A DNA stretch of 64,000 nt from Lachnospiraceae bacterium (GCA_017624235.1 JAGANL010000034.1:41218-105217), one strand, 5' to 3'; positions 9,388-18,001 are shown, numbered from the stretch's first letter. Program-made: numbers and translations. The notes: a model not told the origin generated them from the sequence alone.

Positions 9388-9407
9388 CGATACGATTTCA
9401 TCCTTCT

Positions 9408-9533
9408 TCAAACGTGATCCATGTACCGTATAAAATTTGGCATACCACAAAAAGACATGCAGCAACACATGCCATTCATACATCCCATATGGTTCATGCC
9501 ACGTTTTACAGCTTCTGTTCTTTTTGCTTTCAT
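9408..9533 (-). CDS. Small Cys/Met-rich ORF, probable leader peptide
   Basis: A 41-residue ORF with an excellent ribosome site (AAAGGAGG, 7 bases before ATG) behind a strong promoter. Residues 16-31 are dominated by Met and Cys, including MCCCM, so it holds five Cys and nine Met codons in total. It is directly followed by an intrinsic terminator and then the amino acid ABC/amidohydrolase operon. This matches the layout of a translation-dependent attenuator sensing cysteine or methionine supply. Alternative: a stand-alone metal-binding small protein. No antiterminator was evident by eye. Confidence 0.65.
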   Translation of the reverse strand: MKAKRTEAVKRGMNHMGCMNGMCCCMSFCGMPNFIRYMDHV

Positions 9534-9556
9534 AATCGTGCCTCCTTTTTATTCTT

Positions 9557-9585
9557 ACTAATCATACCTTATTAGTATGATTAGT
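9557..9585. promoter_or_regulatory. Operator-like inverted repeat in leader
   Basis: Perfect 11-bp arms ACTAATCATAC (9557-9567) and GTATGATTAGT (9575-9585) around 7 bases, just downstream of the -10. Embedded in it on the minus strand is ATACTAATAAGGTAT (9578-9564), which shares the pattern NTACTAANNNGGTAN with the dyad at 24577-24591. Confidence 0.55.
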
Positions 9586-9594
9586 ATGTAAGAT

Positions 9595-9623
9595 ATCATA
9601 GCATGGAAATTTTTTCAAGTCAA
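9595..9623 (-). promoter_or_regulatory. Promoter of leader ORF and amidohydrolase operon
   Basis: TTGACT (9623-9618), 17-bp spacer, TATGAT (9600-9595), minus strand. Confidence 0.75.
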
Positions 9624-9668
9624 TACCAAAAACTTTAAAAGAATACCTAAAGCAATGAAATCAATTAA

Positions 9669-9789
9669 CTAATCCCGAAACGTACGTAATGCCTCAATCG
9701 TCTGGCTGATCAAATCATCCAGCTCCCAGCCCAGCATTTTTGCACCGCGTTCAATGACCTCTCTGGAGCAGCCGGCAGCAAAATTTTTT
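9669..9789 (-). pseudogene. Out-of-frame C-terminal end of HD-domain gene
   Basis: After the A6T4 run (minus strand, 9789-9780) the +1 frame reads on cleanly for about 36 codons (AAGCSREVIERGAKML... ending RTFRD) to TAG at 9671-9669. This is a sensible continuation of the HD-domain protein, whereas the actual frame ends early in a short Cys/Arg tail at 9751. One extra base in the homopolymer explains it. It could be a true mutation or a sequencing slip. Confidence 0.7.
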
Positions 9790-11223
9790 ACTTTTATATT
9801 TTTTCTTAACCGATTTCAATTCCAGATCCTGCACACTTTTAGACGGCCGCATGATTGCCACCGCACCAATCAGTCCGGTCAGCTCATCCACTGCATACAA
9901 TACCTTTTCCATCTCGTGCTCCGGCTGAATATCCACCGTAATTCCATACCCGTGACTGGCTGTCGCGTGGATGATTCTTTCATCCACTCCTCTTTCCCGC
10001 ATAATCTCCTGTTCCTTTATGCAGTGCTCACCCGGGTAGCGTTCAAAATCCAGGTCATGTAAAAGGCCCACGATTCCCCAGAAATCTGTCTCATCGCCAT
10101 ACCCCAGCTTATTTGCAAAATATCTCATGGTCTGCTCCACAATCTGAGCATGCTCTAAATGAAATTCATCCTGATTATATTCCGTTAATAAATTCCATGC
10201 TTCTTCTCTTGTCATTCTGTTTGTCCCTCGCTTTCCTTTTTTAAATATTCCGGCATAATATTCCGGCATAATATCCCGTCCCAGCCTTAACAGCATTTCC
10301 TTGTCTCCCCGGATTGTTGACCCTGAAGTAGTCAACATATTTCCGGTAATCGTTGCACTGGCTCCGCTTTCAAACGCACGCTCACCATCCTTTTGCATCA
10401 GACATCTGCCGGCTGCCAGCCTGATATTGGCAGTTGGATTGATATAACGAAAAAAAGCGACAGTCCTTAAAATATCCTGCTCCGATAGCGTTTCACGATT
10501 TTCTAACGGCGTTCCTTTAATCGGCATAAGTGCATTAATCGGTATGGACTCAATATGTAACTCTGCCAGACTGACCGCCATATCCAACCTGTCCTCCCAG
10601 GTTTCTCCCATTCCGATAATTCCGCCGGAGCAAACACAGAATCCCTCCTTTTGAGCCAGCTTAATGGATTCTATCTTCTGGTCATAGGTATGGGTTGTAC
10701 AGATGTATGGAAAATATCTTCTGGAGGTTTCAATGTTTTCATGATAACTCTCCACTCCTGCCTCATGCAGCTCGTGAAACTGCTCTGCTGTCAAAAAACC
10801 ATGGGAAGCACACAATGACAGCTTACACCTCTTTTTCATTTCCCGGTATGCGCGGATTGTATGCTGAAAATCTTCATCTGACAGCCCTCTGCCTGCCGTT
10901 ACGATAGCAAATCTGTCCACACCCTCGCTTTCATTCGCCAGTGCATTTTTTACAATAGTCTCAACAGGCAGATAAGAATATTCCTCAATCCCGGTCTTAT
11001 GATGTGCTGATTGAGCACAATATTTACAGTTTTCGCCACACCTACCACTCTTGCCATTGATAATGGTGCACAAATCCACCTTAGAACCGCAAAAATGCTC
11101 CCGAATCAAATCCGCACCTTTACATAACTCCTCCAGGTCACATTTCAGAAAAATGTGTAAGTCGTCCTCCCTGGATAACCTTCTTCCATCTATAATTTCA
11201 TTTGCCAGTGCCAGCATTGCCAT
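9751..11223 (-). CDS. bioB: Biotin synthase fused to HD-domain protein (fusion by tandem duplication)
   Basis: Residues 1 to about 325 are biotin synthase, a radical SAM enzyme that inserts sulfur into dethiobiotin. The SAM-cluster cysteines are C62, C66 and C69 (RCGENCKYCAQ). Residues 337-490 are an HD-superfamily hydrolase (metal motif in 'GLLHDLDFERYPGEH'). The junction carries a 13-bp tandem repeat (10244-10269). With a single copy, bioB would end in TGA overlapping the HD gene ATG at 10215 (ATGA), a normal two-gene layout. The HD end is also frameshifted. The start at 11223 follows AGGAAGGA by 7 bases; the earlier frame start at 11265 lacks one. Whether the fused tail affects BioB activity is unknown. 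Confidence 0.9.
   Translation of the reverse strand: MAMLALANEIIDGRRLSREDDLHIFLKCDLEELCKGADLIREHFCGSKVDLCTIINGKSGRCGENCKYCAQSAHHKTGIEEYSYLPVETIVKNALANESEGVDRFAIVTAGRGLSDEDFQHTIRAYREMKKRCKLSLCASHGFLTAEQFHELHEAGVESYHENIETSRRYFPYICTTHTYDQKIESIKLAQKEGFCVCSGGIIGMGETWEDRLDMAVSLAELHIESIPINALMPIKGTPLENRETLSEQDILRTVAFFRYINPTANIRLAAGRCLMQKDGERAFESGASATITGNMLTTSGSTIRGDKEMLLRLGRDIMPEYYAGIFKKGKRGTNRMTREEAWNLLTEYNQDEFHLEHAQIVEQTMRYFANKLGYGDETDFWGIVGLLHDLDFERYPGEHCIKEQEIMRERGVDERIIHATASHGYGITVDIQPEHEMEKVLYAVDELTGLIGAVAIMRPSKSVQDLELKSVKKKYKSKKFCCRLLQRGH
10244..10269. repeat. 13-bp perfect tandem duplication at bioB-HD junction
   Basis: AATATTCCGGCAT occurs twice in direct succession (10244-10256 and 10257-10269), followed by AATAT. 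Because 13 is not a multiple of 3 it shifts the bioB frame and removes its stop. Confidence 0.97.
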
Positions 11224-11279
11224 CTTATCTTCCTTCCTCGTATTCTGTTTCCGTATCTGAATCAAGATTCGTTGGTGCT

Positions 11280-11308
11280 ATAATACTACTCATATCCTAT
11301 CATGTCAA
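11280..11308 (-). promoter_or_regulatory. bioB promoter
   Basis: TTGACA (11308-11303), 17-bp spacer, TATTAT (11285-11280), minus strand. The -35 lies inside the dyad CCTAT-TGACATG-ATAGG, a possible operator. Confidence 0.75.
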
Positions 11309-11461
11309 TAGGTATTGTATGGTTTATTTATTCTCATGCTATGTTGCTTTTTTAGGAATTACAATTGTTTACTTATATTTTACAGTACACTGATAGAACA
11401 TAAGTCCCAGATGAAATACACTGGCATGAAAGCAGAGAGATAAAGTAAAGTAGGTATCACA

Positions 11462-13510
11462 ATGAAAAAAAGCAAAAGAACTTTAAAAGGGGCATTATTA
11501 AAGGATTTGACATTGACTTTTTTATTTCCTTTTTTGCTGGTGCTTTTGACCATCTTTTTTTACATTGCTGTATCAGTAGAAAACGAGACAGAGCAGAAAA
11601 ACACCATATATGCGGCACAACTCAGTAGTCAGATGCAGGCCGCTTTGGAAAAATATGTGTCTATTGTTGAAACGGCGGCTATGCAGGAAGCCGTTATTTC
11701 CCTGGATTATACGCAGGCAGAGCCCTATTTGCAGGAACTTTTGAAAAAGGAAGGCCCAGCTGTCTGGTCTCATTTTGTAATTGCCAATCAGTATGGTACA
11801 GAACAGGCACATACAGAGGGAAAAGAAGGGCATGGATATTCCATAAGCAGAGAAGAGGCATTTTCCAGGCCATGGAAAGACGAAGTAACTTTTATATGTG
11901 AGCCCACTATTTCAATCAGTACCGGAAGAGCTGTGTTAGGAATCGGTACACCTATCTTTCGAGGAGAGAACAAGGTAGGAGTGTTAATCGGCTATTTGCG
12001 GTTGGAATGTATTGCAGATATTTTAAACCAATATGAGTTTTCAGAGGGTGGGTACGCCTTCATGCTAAATTCGGATGGCACTCTGTCAGCGCATCCGGAT
12101 CAGTCGTTGGTTCTAAAAAATTATTATGGTATGCCGGACGAAAAGGATGCAGAGGCAGTTACATTTTACAATAGCATACCGGAAAAATTAAAAAAGGTTT
12201 ATCAGGCTATGACAGAGGGTAAGAGCGGCAGCATGACGATAATGGAGAATGGGATATCAGCGCTTTATTCTTATTATCCGCTTGGCATACATAATATGTC
12301 CATCTGCATCGTTACACCTGTCAAGGAAGCATTTTCTCTGGTGGCAGGGCTGCTATATGCGATGATAATAGCTGTTGTCCTGTTATGTATTGTAGGAATG
12401 GTGGGAACCTTTTCCTTGTCGTCGAAGATGAATTCACTGATGAAATGGATTGGCACCCAGATGGCAATGCTCACCAAGGGTAAAACTTCGGTTGTGGAAA
12501 AAGGGCTTGCTTATGATAAGACACGGGAGATTCAACGACTGAAGGAAGCAATTTTTACACTGGCTGCAAGTCTTCACAACATTCTGAATCAGCTTGAAAA
12601 GCAGTCGACCCAGCTAAAGGACATGGTTGGCGAGGTATCAGGAAATACCAGTTTGGCAGCGTCCAATATGAAAAATGTTTCGGATAATATACAACAGTTT
12701 GCCAAAGGAATAGAAGAAGTTACCACCGCTGCAGAAGAGCTTAGGGTCAACTCTGACAAGAACCTGAAGTTTGCTACAGCGATTGCCGATTTTGCCAGAG
12801 AAGGTAACTCTTACACGATGGATATGAGTAAGAAAGCAGAGGATTTTGAAAAGAATGCAAAGACAGGACAAGATTCTACACTGGGTATGCTGATGCATAT
12901 TCGTGATAAGCTTTCCGCTTCTCTGGAAGAGAGCGGAAAAGTCTCCCTGATCAGCAAATTGACGGAGGAAATTATGGAAATCTCCAGCCAGACGAATCTC
13001 CTGTCTCTGAATGCTTCTATTGAAGCAGCAAGAGCCGGAAGCACAGGACGAGGCTTTGCTGTAGTGGCTTCGGAAATTCGTGGACTTGCAGAAAAATGCC
13101 GGAGCACCGCAGAGGGAATACAACGCATAAGTGCTGTGGTAAATCAGGCAGTTGATGGTCTCAGCCAGGATGCAGAGCAGCTCCTACAGTATATCGATTC
13201 TTCTGTCATGCGGGATTATAACTTTTTTTCAAACATTGCAGAAAACTATTGTCAGGATGCGATCGAAATTTCCGAAATGATGAACAGATTTGCAGAACAT
13301 GCAGAGCAGCTTCGCACATCTTTTGCAGTAATGGACGGCAGTATTTTACACATTTCATCAACTATGGATGAAAACAGCAACGGCATTGCGAAAATTGTGG
13401 ATTATACATCTAACTATGCGTCTGCACTGCATGAAATCAATATACAGATCAGTTCGTGTGACCGGATTTCACTACAATTGAAGGAGAGCCTCGAGCAATT
13501 TCACGAATAA
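11462..13510 (+). CDS. Methyl-accepting chemotaxis protein with extracellular sensor
   Basis: Transmembrane chemoreceptor of 682 residues. Membrane segments are near residues 15-37 and 295-318, with a Cache-like ligand domain between. The cytoplasmic signalling hairpin tip is canonical ([19 protein letters not shown] then [12 protein letters not shown]), the binding site for CheA/CheW. No clear HAMP motif is seen after the second membrane segment. It lies 24 bases before an EAL-CBS-GGDEF gene, so chemosensing and c-di-GMP turnover may be co-expressed. The ligand is unknown. Fits the flagellin genes near 48 kb. Confidence 0.95.
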   Translation: MKKSKRTLKGALLKDLTLTFLFPFLLVLLTIFFYIAVSVENETEQKNTIYAAQLSSQMQAALEKYVSIVETAAMQEAVISLDYTQAEPYLQELLKKEGPAVWSHFVIANQYGTEQAHTEGKEGHGYSISREEAFSRPWKDEVTFICEPTISISTGRAVLGIGTPIFRGENKVGVLIGYLRLECIADILNQYEFSEGGYAFMLNSDGTLSAHPDQSLVLKNYYGMPDEKDAEAVTFYNSIPEKLKKVYQAMTEGKSGSMTIMENGISALYSYYPLGIHNMSICIVTPVKEAFSLVAGLLYAMIIAVVLLCIVGMVGTFSLSSKMNSLMKWIGTQMAMLTKGKTSVVEKGLAYDKTREIQRLKEAIFTLAASLHNILNQLEKQSTQLKDMVGEVSGNTSLAASNMKNVSDNIQQFAKGIEEVTTAAEELRVNSDKNLKFATAIADFAREGNSYTMDMSKKAEDFEKNAKTGQDSTLGMLMHIRDKLSASLEESGKVSLISKLTEEIMEISSQTNLLSLNASIEAARAGSTGRGFAVVASEIRGLAEKCRSTAEGIQRISAVVNQAVDGLSQDAEQLLQYIDSSVMRDYNFFSNIAENYCQDAIEISEMMNRFAEHAEQLRTSFAVMDGSILHISSTMDENSNGIAKIVDYTSNYASALHEINIQISSCDRISLQLKESLEQFHE

Positions 13511-13534
13511 AACAGAATAACAATAAGGTGAACT

Positions 13535-15319
13535 ATGGAAATTTTAAAAAGAGAAATTGAAGAGCTGAAAAAGAAACAGTTTGAGACAATATTAAAGGAT
13601 GAGCTCATACGTCCGGTATACCAGCCTATTATATCGCTGCAGGACGGAGAAGTGCTGGGATATGAAGCCTTGAGCCGGATTACACTGAAGGACAGTCTGC
13701 TAAACCCGGAGGAATTTTTTCATATGGCAGAACAGATGGACTGCCTCTGGAAAACAGAAGAACTCTGCAGAAGAAAATCACTTCAGGGCGCTGTCGGCAA
13801 AAAGAATAACATAAAGCTATTTTTAAATGTTGACCCCAATGTGCTGAAGGATCCCCAGTTTAAGGAAGGGATTACGTGCCGCTATTTAAAAGAATATGGT
13901 CTGCAGCCCAGCGATATCGTTTTTGAAATTACGGAAAGAAATTCCATTGAAGATGAAGAATCCTTTCGGAAAGTAATCCTCCATTATCGGAATCAGAAGT
14001 TTCAGATTGCCATAGACGATTTCGGAAACGGTTATGCCGGAATGAATCGCATCTGTGCACTGGAACCGCAATATATTAAAATCGACATGCAGATAGTCCG
14101 GGAAATCCATATGGATAATATGAAAAAGGCTCTGGTGGAAAGTATGATTCAATTTTGCGACAAGTCGGGTATCCGTCTGATTGCAGAAGGAATCGAGACT
14201 GAGGAGGAGTTAAAAACGCTCATTAAGCTGGGCGTCCATTACGGTCAGGGTTACTATATTCTTCGCCCAAAGCCGACCATGGAAGCGGTTTCGTTGAAAA
14301 TCAGAGAGCTTATTAAAAACGTGTATACCAATCTCTCCTTGCGAGAGTATCAACCGTCCTTTTGGGGAAATATTGGAGATATCTGCAAACGTAAGGTCAT
14401 CACAAAGCCGGAAAAGCCGGCAAAGGATTTATACTATTATCTACGAGAAAGACCGACGATAACCGAGGTTACGGTATTAAATGAAGAAGAGGAAGTGCTT
14501 GGAGTGATAACCCGGGCAGAGCTGATGGTAGCCTTTGGTGGAATATATGGGTATGATTTGTCCATGAGAAAGCGGGCTTGTGACCTGATGGATCAGGAAG
14601 CGCTGGTTGTAGACTGCAACGACTCTGTGGAACAGGTGTCAAAGGTTGCGCTGATGCGGCCTCAGAGAACTCTTTATGATGCAGTCATCGTTACCGAAAA
14701 CGGGCATTATAAAGGCGTAGTGACGGTGAAGGAGCTGCTGGAAACGGCAATTACCATCCAGGTAAACAGAGCATCTGACTCCAGTCCACTAACAGGACTG
14801 CCGGGCAACAGTATGATCGACAGCATGGTCCATCGATGTCTGAGCAGCAAAAAGCCATTTGCCATTGCCTATATTGATATGGATAATTTTAAAGCCTACA
14901 ATGATGCCTATGGATTTAATAACGGAGACGCAATGATCCGAGCTCTTGCAAACAGTATGAAGGAATCATGCCAAAGGGAAGAATTTCTGGGACACATCGG
15001 CGGAGACGACTTTGTCGTGATTGCAGAATACCAGAATATTCAGCCACTCCTGGAAAACATATCATCTCGGTTTCAGGAGAAAATTGTACCGCTATACCGT
15101 AAAGAAGATTTCCAGAGAGGCTATATCATCTCAAAAGACAGACATGGGGCAGTAGAACAATTCCCTATTGTAACCCTGTCTATAGCGGTTATCACCAATC
15201 AGAACTATGATTTCAAAGGACTGGCTGACTTTTCAGAACATCTGGTAAAGGCCAAAAAGGAAAGTAAGGCAATCGTTGGAAACAGTTGCGTATTCAATCA
15301 CGAAAGCTTCCATACCTGA
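13535..15319 (+). CDS. EAL-CBS-GGDEF cyclic di-GMP protein
   Basis: Soluble 594-residue protein. The EAL phosphodiesterase domain is N-terminal (about 15-255) and keeps the catalytic set: YEALSR, LFLNVDP, FEITE, DDFGNG, YIKID, AEGIE. A tandem CBS pair, likely a nucleotide sensor, is at about 280-405. The GGDEF domain (about 415-585) has GGDDF, a near-consensus active site. The EAL half looks competent to cleave c-di-GMP; the cyclase half is uncertain. The MCP gene is 24 bases upstream. No membrane segment. Confidence 0.94.
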   Translation: MEILKREIEELKKKQFETILKDELIRPVYQPIISLQDGEVLGYEALSRITLKDSLLNPEEFFHMAEQMDCLWKTEELCRRKSLQGAVGKKNNIKLFLNVDPNVLKDPQFKEGITCRYLKEYGLQPSDIVFEITERNSIEDEESFRKVILHYRNQKFQIAIDDFGNGYAGMNRICALEPQYIKIDMQIVREIHMDNMKKALVESMIQFCDKSGIRLIAEGIETEEELKTLIKLGVHYGQGYYILRPKPTMEAVSLKIRELIKNVYTNLSLREYQPSFWGNIGDICKRKVITKPEKPAKDLYYYLRERPTITEVTVLNEEEEVLGVITRAELMVAFGGIYGYDLSMRKRACDLMDQEALVVDCNDSVEQVSKVALMRPQRTLYDAVIVTENGHYKGVVTVKELLETAITIQVNRASDSSPLTGLPGNSMIDSMVHRCLSSKKPFAIAYIDMDNFKAYNDAYGFNNGDAMIRALANSMKESCQREEFLGHIGGDDFVVIAEYQNIQPLLENISSRFQEKIVPLYRKEDFQRGYIISKDRHGAVEQFPIVTLSIAVITNQNYDFKGLADFSEHLVKAKKESKAIVGNSCVFNHESFHT

Positions 15320-15343
15320 GACAGGGTTCGCACCTGACAAATT

Positions 15344-15648
15344 CTAGATGGCAGAATGATTCTCCCTTAACAGGTACATTCCTGCACAGCTCATTCCAAT
15401 TCCCAGCATGGTAAAGCCGGAATAAAGATCTATCTTTTTTAAAACGGATAATGTCACTGTCGAAATACCCATAGCAAGGACAGGGGCCCGTAATACCACA
15501 TCTATGACGCGGTTCATCTCTTTGCCCTTCTCATTTGGCCGGGAAGATGTATTGAGCAATACTTCTACCGAAACACCAAGAACCTCTGCGTCATTCCTTT
15601 TTCTTTTCTCAAATTACAAATCATTTCACCCATCGTTTGATTGGCCAT
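15344..15648 (-). pseudogene. XRE-family regulator with internal deletion
   Basis: Begins with a good site (AGAGGAGGA, then ATG at 15648) and reads MANQTMGEMICNLRKEKGMTQ, the start of an XRE helix-turn-helix. It then jumps, out of frame, to 'EVLGVSVEVLL', normally found about 35 residues further on, and continues to a hydrophobic C-terminal region ending at 15344. Most of the DNA-binding domain is gone and the frame is broken. The join lies at GCAGA, so deletion between short repeats is likely. The C-terminal part alone could be made as a 57-71 residue membrane peptide. Confidence 0.75.
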
Positions 15649-15699
15649 TTTTCAAATCCTCCTCTGTTTTTGATGACCCAAGTATATTTTATGGGGTTT

Positions 15700-15798
15700 T
15701 CAAAGTAAACCGATGGGAAGTAGAGTCCGGTAAACCGATCGTTTACATGCAGCCCTGTCAGACAGACGGATCCATTCTTCCCAAAAACGTTTCCCCAT
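15700..15798 (-). CDS. Small ORF after EamA transporter, unknown
   Basis: A 32-residue ORF (MGKRFWEEWIRLSDRAAC...) with GGGAGG five bases before its ATG, 13 bases after the EamA stop. Not recognised. A dyad GTAAAC-N5-GTTTAC lies inside it. It may be a remnant of a small gene once paired with the broken XRE regulator, or spurious. Confidence 0.3.
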   Translation of the reverse strand: MGKRFWEEWIRLSDRAACKRSVYRTLLPIGLL

Positions 15799-15811
15799 AA
15801 ATACCTCCCAT

Positions 15812-16225
15812 CTACAATACCATAACCAGTGTCCCGGCAGTAATCAGTGCCGCTCCAATCAAGGACTTCGCCGCAAACTCCTCATGCAGAAAAACAAATG
15901 CCAATACTAAGGTAATGACCACACTCAGCTTATCAATGGGCACTACCCTGGATGCCTCTCCAAGCTGCAGCGCCCTGTAATAGCACAACCAGGAGACCCC
16001 TGTAGCCAGACCCGATAAGATCAAAAATATCCAGCTTTTCCGACTGATCTGGGAAATGCCATTCTGCGTATGAGTGAGGAAGACCATTCCCCATGACATG
16101 AACACTACCACAACCGTCCGAATGGCAGTCGCCAGATTCGAGTTAACTCCTTCAATTCCTATTTTTGCAAGAATCGAAGTCAATGCCGCAAACACTGCGG
16201 ACAGCAATGCAAATACAAACCACAT
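15812..16225 (-). CDS. EamA-family transporter, single domain
   Basis: Membrane protein of 137 residues with one EamA unit (four to five segments). This half-size class works as dimers, and its substrates are mostly unknown metabolites. The conserved ends 'IGIEGVNSNLATAIRT' and 'LHEEFAAKSLIGAALITAGT' are typical. Part of a minus-strand run with the ACT and kinase-like genes. Confidence 0.88.
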   Translation of the reverse strand: MWFVFALLSAVFAALTSILAKIGIEGVNSNLATAIRTVVVVFMSWGMVFLTHTQNGISQISRKSWIFLILSGLATGVSWLCYYRALQLGEASRVVPIDKLSVVITLVLAFVFLHEEFAAKSLIGAALITAGTLVMVL

Positions 16226-16296
16226 AATTTCATCCTCCCATACCTTCTGCTGTCAATTACTACACTCTTTTATCAGTAAGCCCTTTTTTCGCAAGC

Positions 16297-16662
16297 TTAT
16301 TCTACAACATACCCTGCCTCGCCCAGTATTTGCAGAGCTTTTTCATAATTCCCTTTTTTCGTCAAAATATAATCCGTATTATAGGTCGAAACCGCAAAAA
16401 TACCAATCCCGTTTTCCGCCATCAGAGTCGAAATCTTCGCCAGTATTCCAATCAGGGAAAAATCCAGCACTCCCTGAATCCGAAAAGCCTTCCAGCCGTC
16501 TTCACGTTCCACGCAATCCTCCGGTGCATTTTCCGTCATGCAGACCAGAGAAAGCTCTTCATCCGTTTTTCCTACAAAGCAAAATTCTGCCGTCAAATCG
16601 ACCTGGGCTGCATCCCGGATCTTGCATACCGAAAAGTCATGATCTATTCTTTTCATTTCCAT
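16297..16662 (-). CDS. ACT-domain protein (COG3603 type)
   Basis: Small cytosolic protein with an ACT ligand-binding fold in the C-terminal half (about 62-120: GVLDFSLIGILAKIST, then YNTDYILTKKGNYEKAL). Probably senses an amino acid; the partner is unknown. ATG at 16662 (GGTGAG 4 bases before) or 16656 (10 bases before) both fit. The start overlaps the end of the kinase-like gene, so translation is coupled. Confidence 0.8.
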   Translation of the reverse strand: MEMKRIDHDFSVCKIRDAAQVDLTAEFCFVGKTDEELSLVCMTENAPEDCVEREDGWKAFRIQGVLDFSLIGILAKISTLMAENGIGIFAVSTYNTDYILTKKGNYEKALQILGEAGYVVE

Positions 16663-17215
16663 TGGTCTCACCTTTTTCCTTTACATATTGTAGAAATTCC
16701 GCCGTCTTTGACCAGTATTTTATGCCCCAGTTCTCAAAATTCCATTCCTCCATATAGTCATTGCATTCATAATCAATATAAAACAACTTTCCTTCCTGCA
16801 CCACAAAATTAGTCGGAAAGTAATCAATATTCAGCTTCCGGGCATACAAAAACGAGCACATCTCCCTGATCTGCTCAACATATTCCGGCTTCATTTCATC
16901 ACGCAGCACCAAATCATATATCGTACTGCCCTCTATGTATTCCTTTAAAATCCTTTCCTGCTCCATGTCTGCGTCATACATCACCGGAAGGCGGATTCCG
17001 ATTTCCTTAAGCCTTTTATAATCTCTCAGCTCAGATTCCATTTTATCTCCAAACTGATAATAATCACACGGCTCATGATGAATCTGCTTCAAAACATATT
17101 CCTTTGTACCATCCGATACCAGATAGGAATAGCCACCCTTACCCTTTCCGAGCAGCTTCTTCACCACAAAATCTTTCCCGTTCACATCCTGCTGGTTTCC
17201 CATAATCGTCTTCAT
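16637..17215 (-). CDS. Small protein kinase-like protein
   Basis: A 192-residue protein resembling the compact Ser/Thr or sugar kinase fold. Glycine-rich loop 'LLGKGKGGYSYLV', lysine in 'EYVLKQIH', catalytic-loop-like 'NIDYFPTNFVV' and a metal-site-like 'FYIDYECND' replacing DFG. The HRD histidine is missing, so activity and target are open. The start at 17215 follows GGAGGTG by 6 bases. Overlaps the ACT gene by 26 bases. Confidence 0.7.
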   Translation of the reverse strand: MKTIMGNQQDVNGKDFVVKKLLGKGKGGYSYLVSDGTKEYVLKQIHHEPCDYYQFGDKMESELRDYKRLKEIGIRLPVMYDADMEQERILKEYIEGSTIYDLVLRDEMKPEYVEQIREMCSFLYARKLNIDYFPTNFVVQEGKLFYIDYECNDYMEEWNFENWGIKYWSKTAEFLQYVKEKGETNGNEKNRS

Positions 17216-17281
17216 TCTGCACACCTCCAGCCTGCTGCCATATACCACTTACATTCAGTATACTCGTCTGGACAGTCAAAT

Positions 17282-17351
17282 GCAACAATTCACCCCGTAC
17301 CGGCCGGTCACAGGCAACGCAAACTGCAGCTGGTACGGGGTGAATTGTTGC
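17282..17351. repeat. 20-bp perfect inverted repeat (hairpin)
   Basis: Arms 17282-17301 and 17332-17351 are perfectly complementary (core TTCACCCCGTACC / GGTACGGGGTGAA) around a 30-base loop. It lies between the ABC ATPase stop and the upstream of the kinase-like gene. There is no T run, so a terminator is less likely than a REP-like palindrome or processing site. Confidence 0.9.
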
Positions 17352-17365
17352 CCCACGAAATCTTT

Positions 17366-18001
17366 TCAGCCCAATTCATGTATCTGTCTGGAATCCTCCA
17401 TAAACCTTTTGTCATGTGTCGCAACCACCACCGCAGTTCCCTGTTCCCTCAGATGCTCCAGCATTTCAATGATGATTTCCGCATTCGTATCATCCAGATT
17501 TGCGGTCGGTTCGTCTGCAAACAGAAAATCCGGTTGAATCACCAGCGCTCTCAATATCGTGCACCGGCGATATTCTCCTCCAGAAAGCTCTGACGGATAC
17601 GAATTACGTACCTTCCATAAACCAGCCTTCTTTAGCTGCTCCTCAGCCGTCCCTGTCCCGGAAAAGAAGGTAAGCGGCAGGGAAATATTTTCCGCAACCG
17701 TCAGAGAATTTAAAAGCGAAGCATTCTGCATCGCATAGCCAAAACTTTTGCGGCGTAGCAAAGCAAGCTCCTGCTCTTTTTTACCCTGTATTTCCGTTCC
17801 GTCCAACAAAACCTGTCCTTCCGTCGGCCGCAGCATTCCGGTCATAATATTTAACAGGGTCGTCTTCCCGCTTCCCGATGCACCGTACAGCAAATGAAAC
17901 TCCCCCGAATGAATCTCCATATTGACATCCTCAATGCAGGTGTAATGACATCCGCTTCTGGATACAAAATCTCTTTTCACATTCCTAAGCTCCAGCTTCA
18001 T
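17366..18001 (-). CDS. MacB/LolD-type ABC transporter ATPase
   Basis: ATP-binding subunit of 211 residues with Walker A YGASGSGKTT, signature LSGGEYRR and Walker B FLFADEPT. Pairs with the FtsX-like permease just upstream (ATGA overlap). This class exports or extracts lipoproteins and peptides, or drives mechanotransmission, and does not import nutrients. Confidence 0.93.
   Translation of the reverse strand: MKLELRNVKRDFVSRSGCHYTCIEDVNMEIHSGEFHLLYGASGSGKTTLLNIMTGMLRPTEGQVLLDGTEIQGKKEQELALLRRKSFGYAMQNASLLNSLTVAENISLPLTFFSGTGTAEEQLKKAGLWKVRNSYPSELSGGEYRRCTILRALVIQPDFLFADEPTANLDDTNAEIIIEMLEHLREQGTAVVVATHDKRFMEDSRQIHELG

Noticed and set aside
9299-9620. T-box or SAM riboswitch before the amidohydrolase operon
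   Set aside because: No T-box TGGNACC-type sequence or SAM-box core was seen; the region is accounted for by the small ORF and terminator.
10238-10245. Homopolymer sequencing error (A6) as the cause of the bioB-HD fusion
   Set aside because: The 13-bp perfect tandem repeat fully explains the +1 shift and the lost ATGA junction without any homopolymer change.
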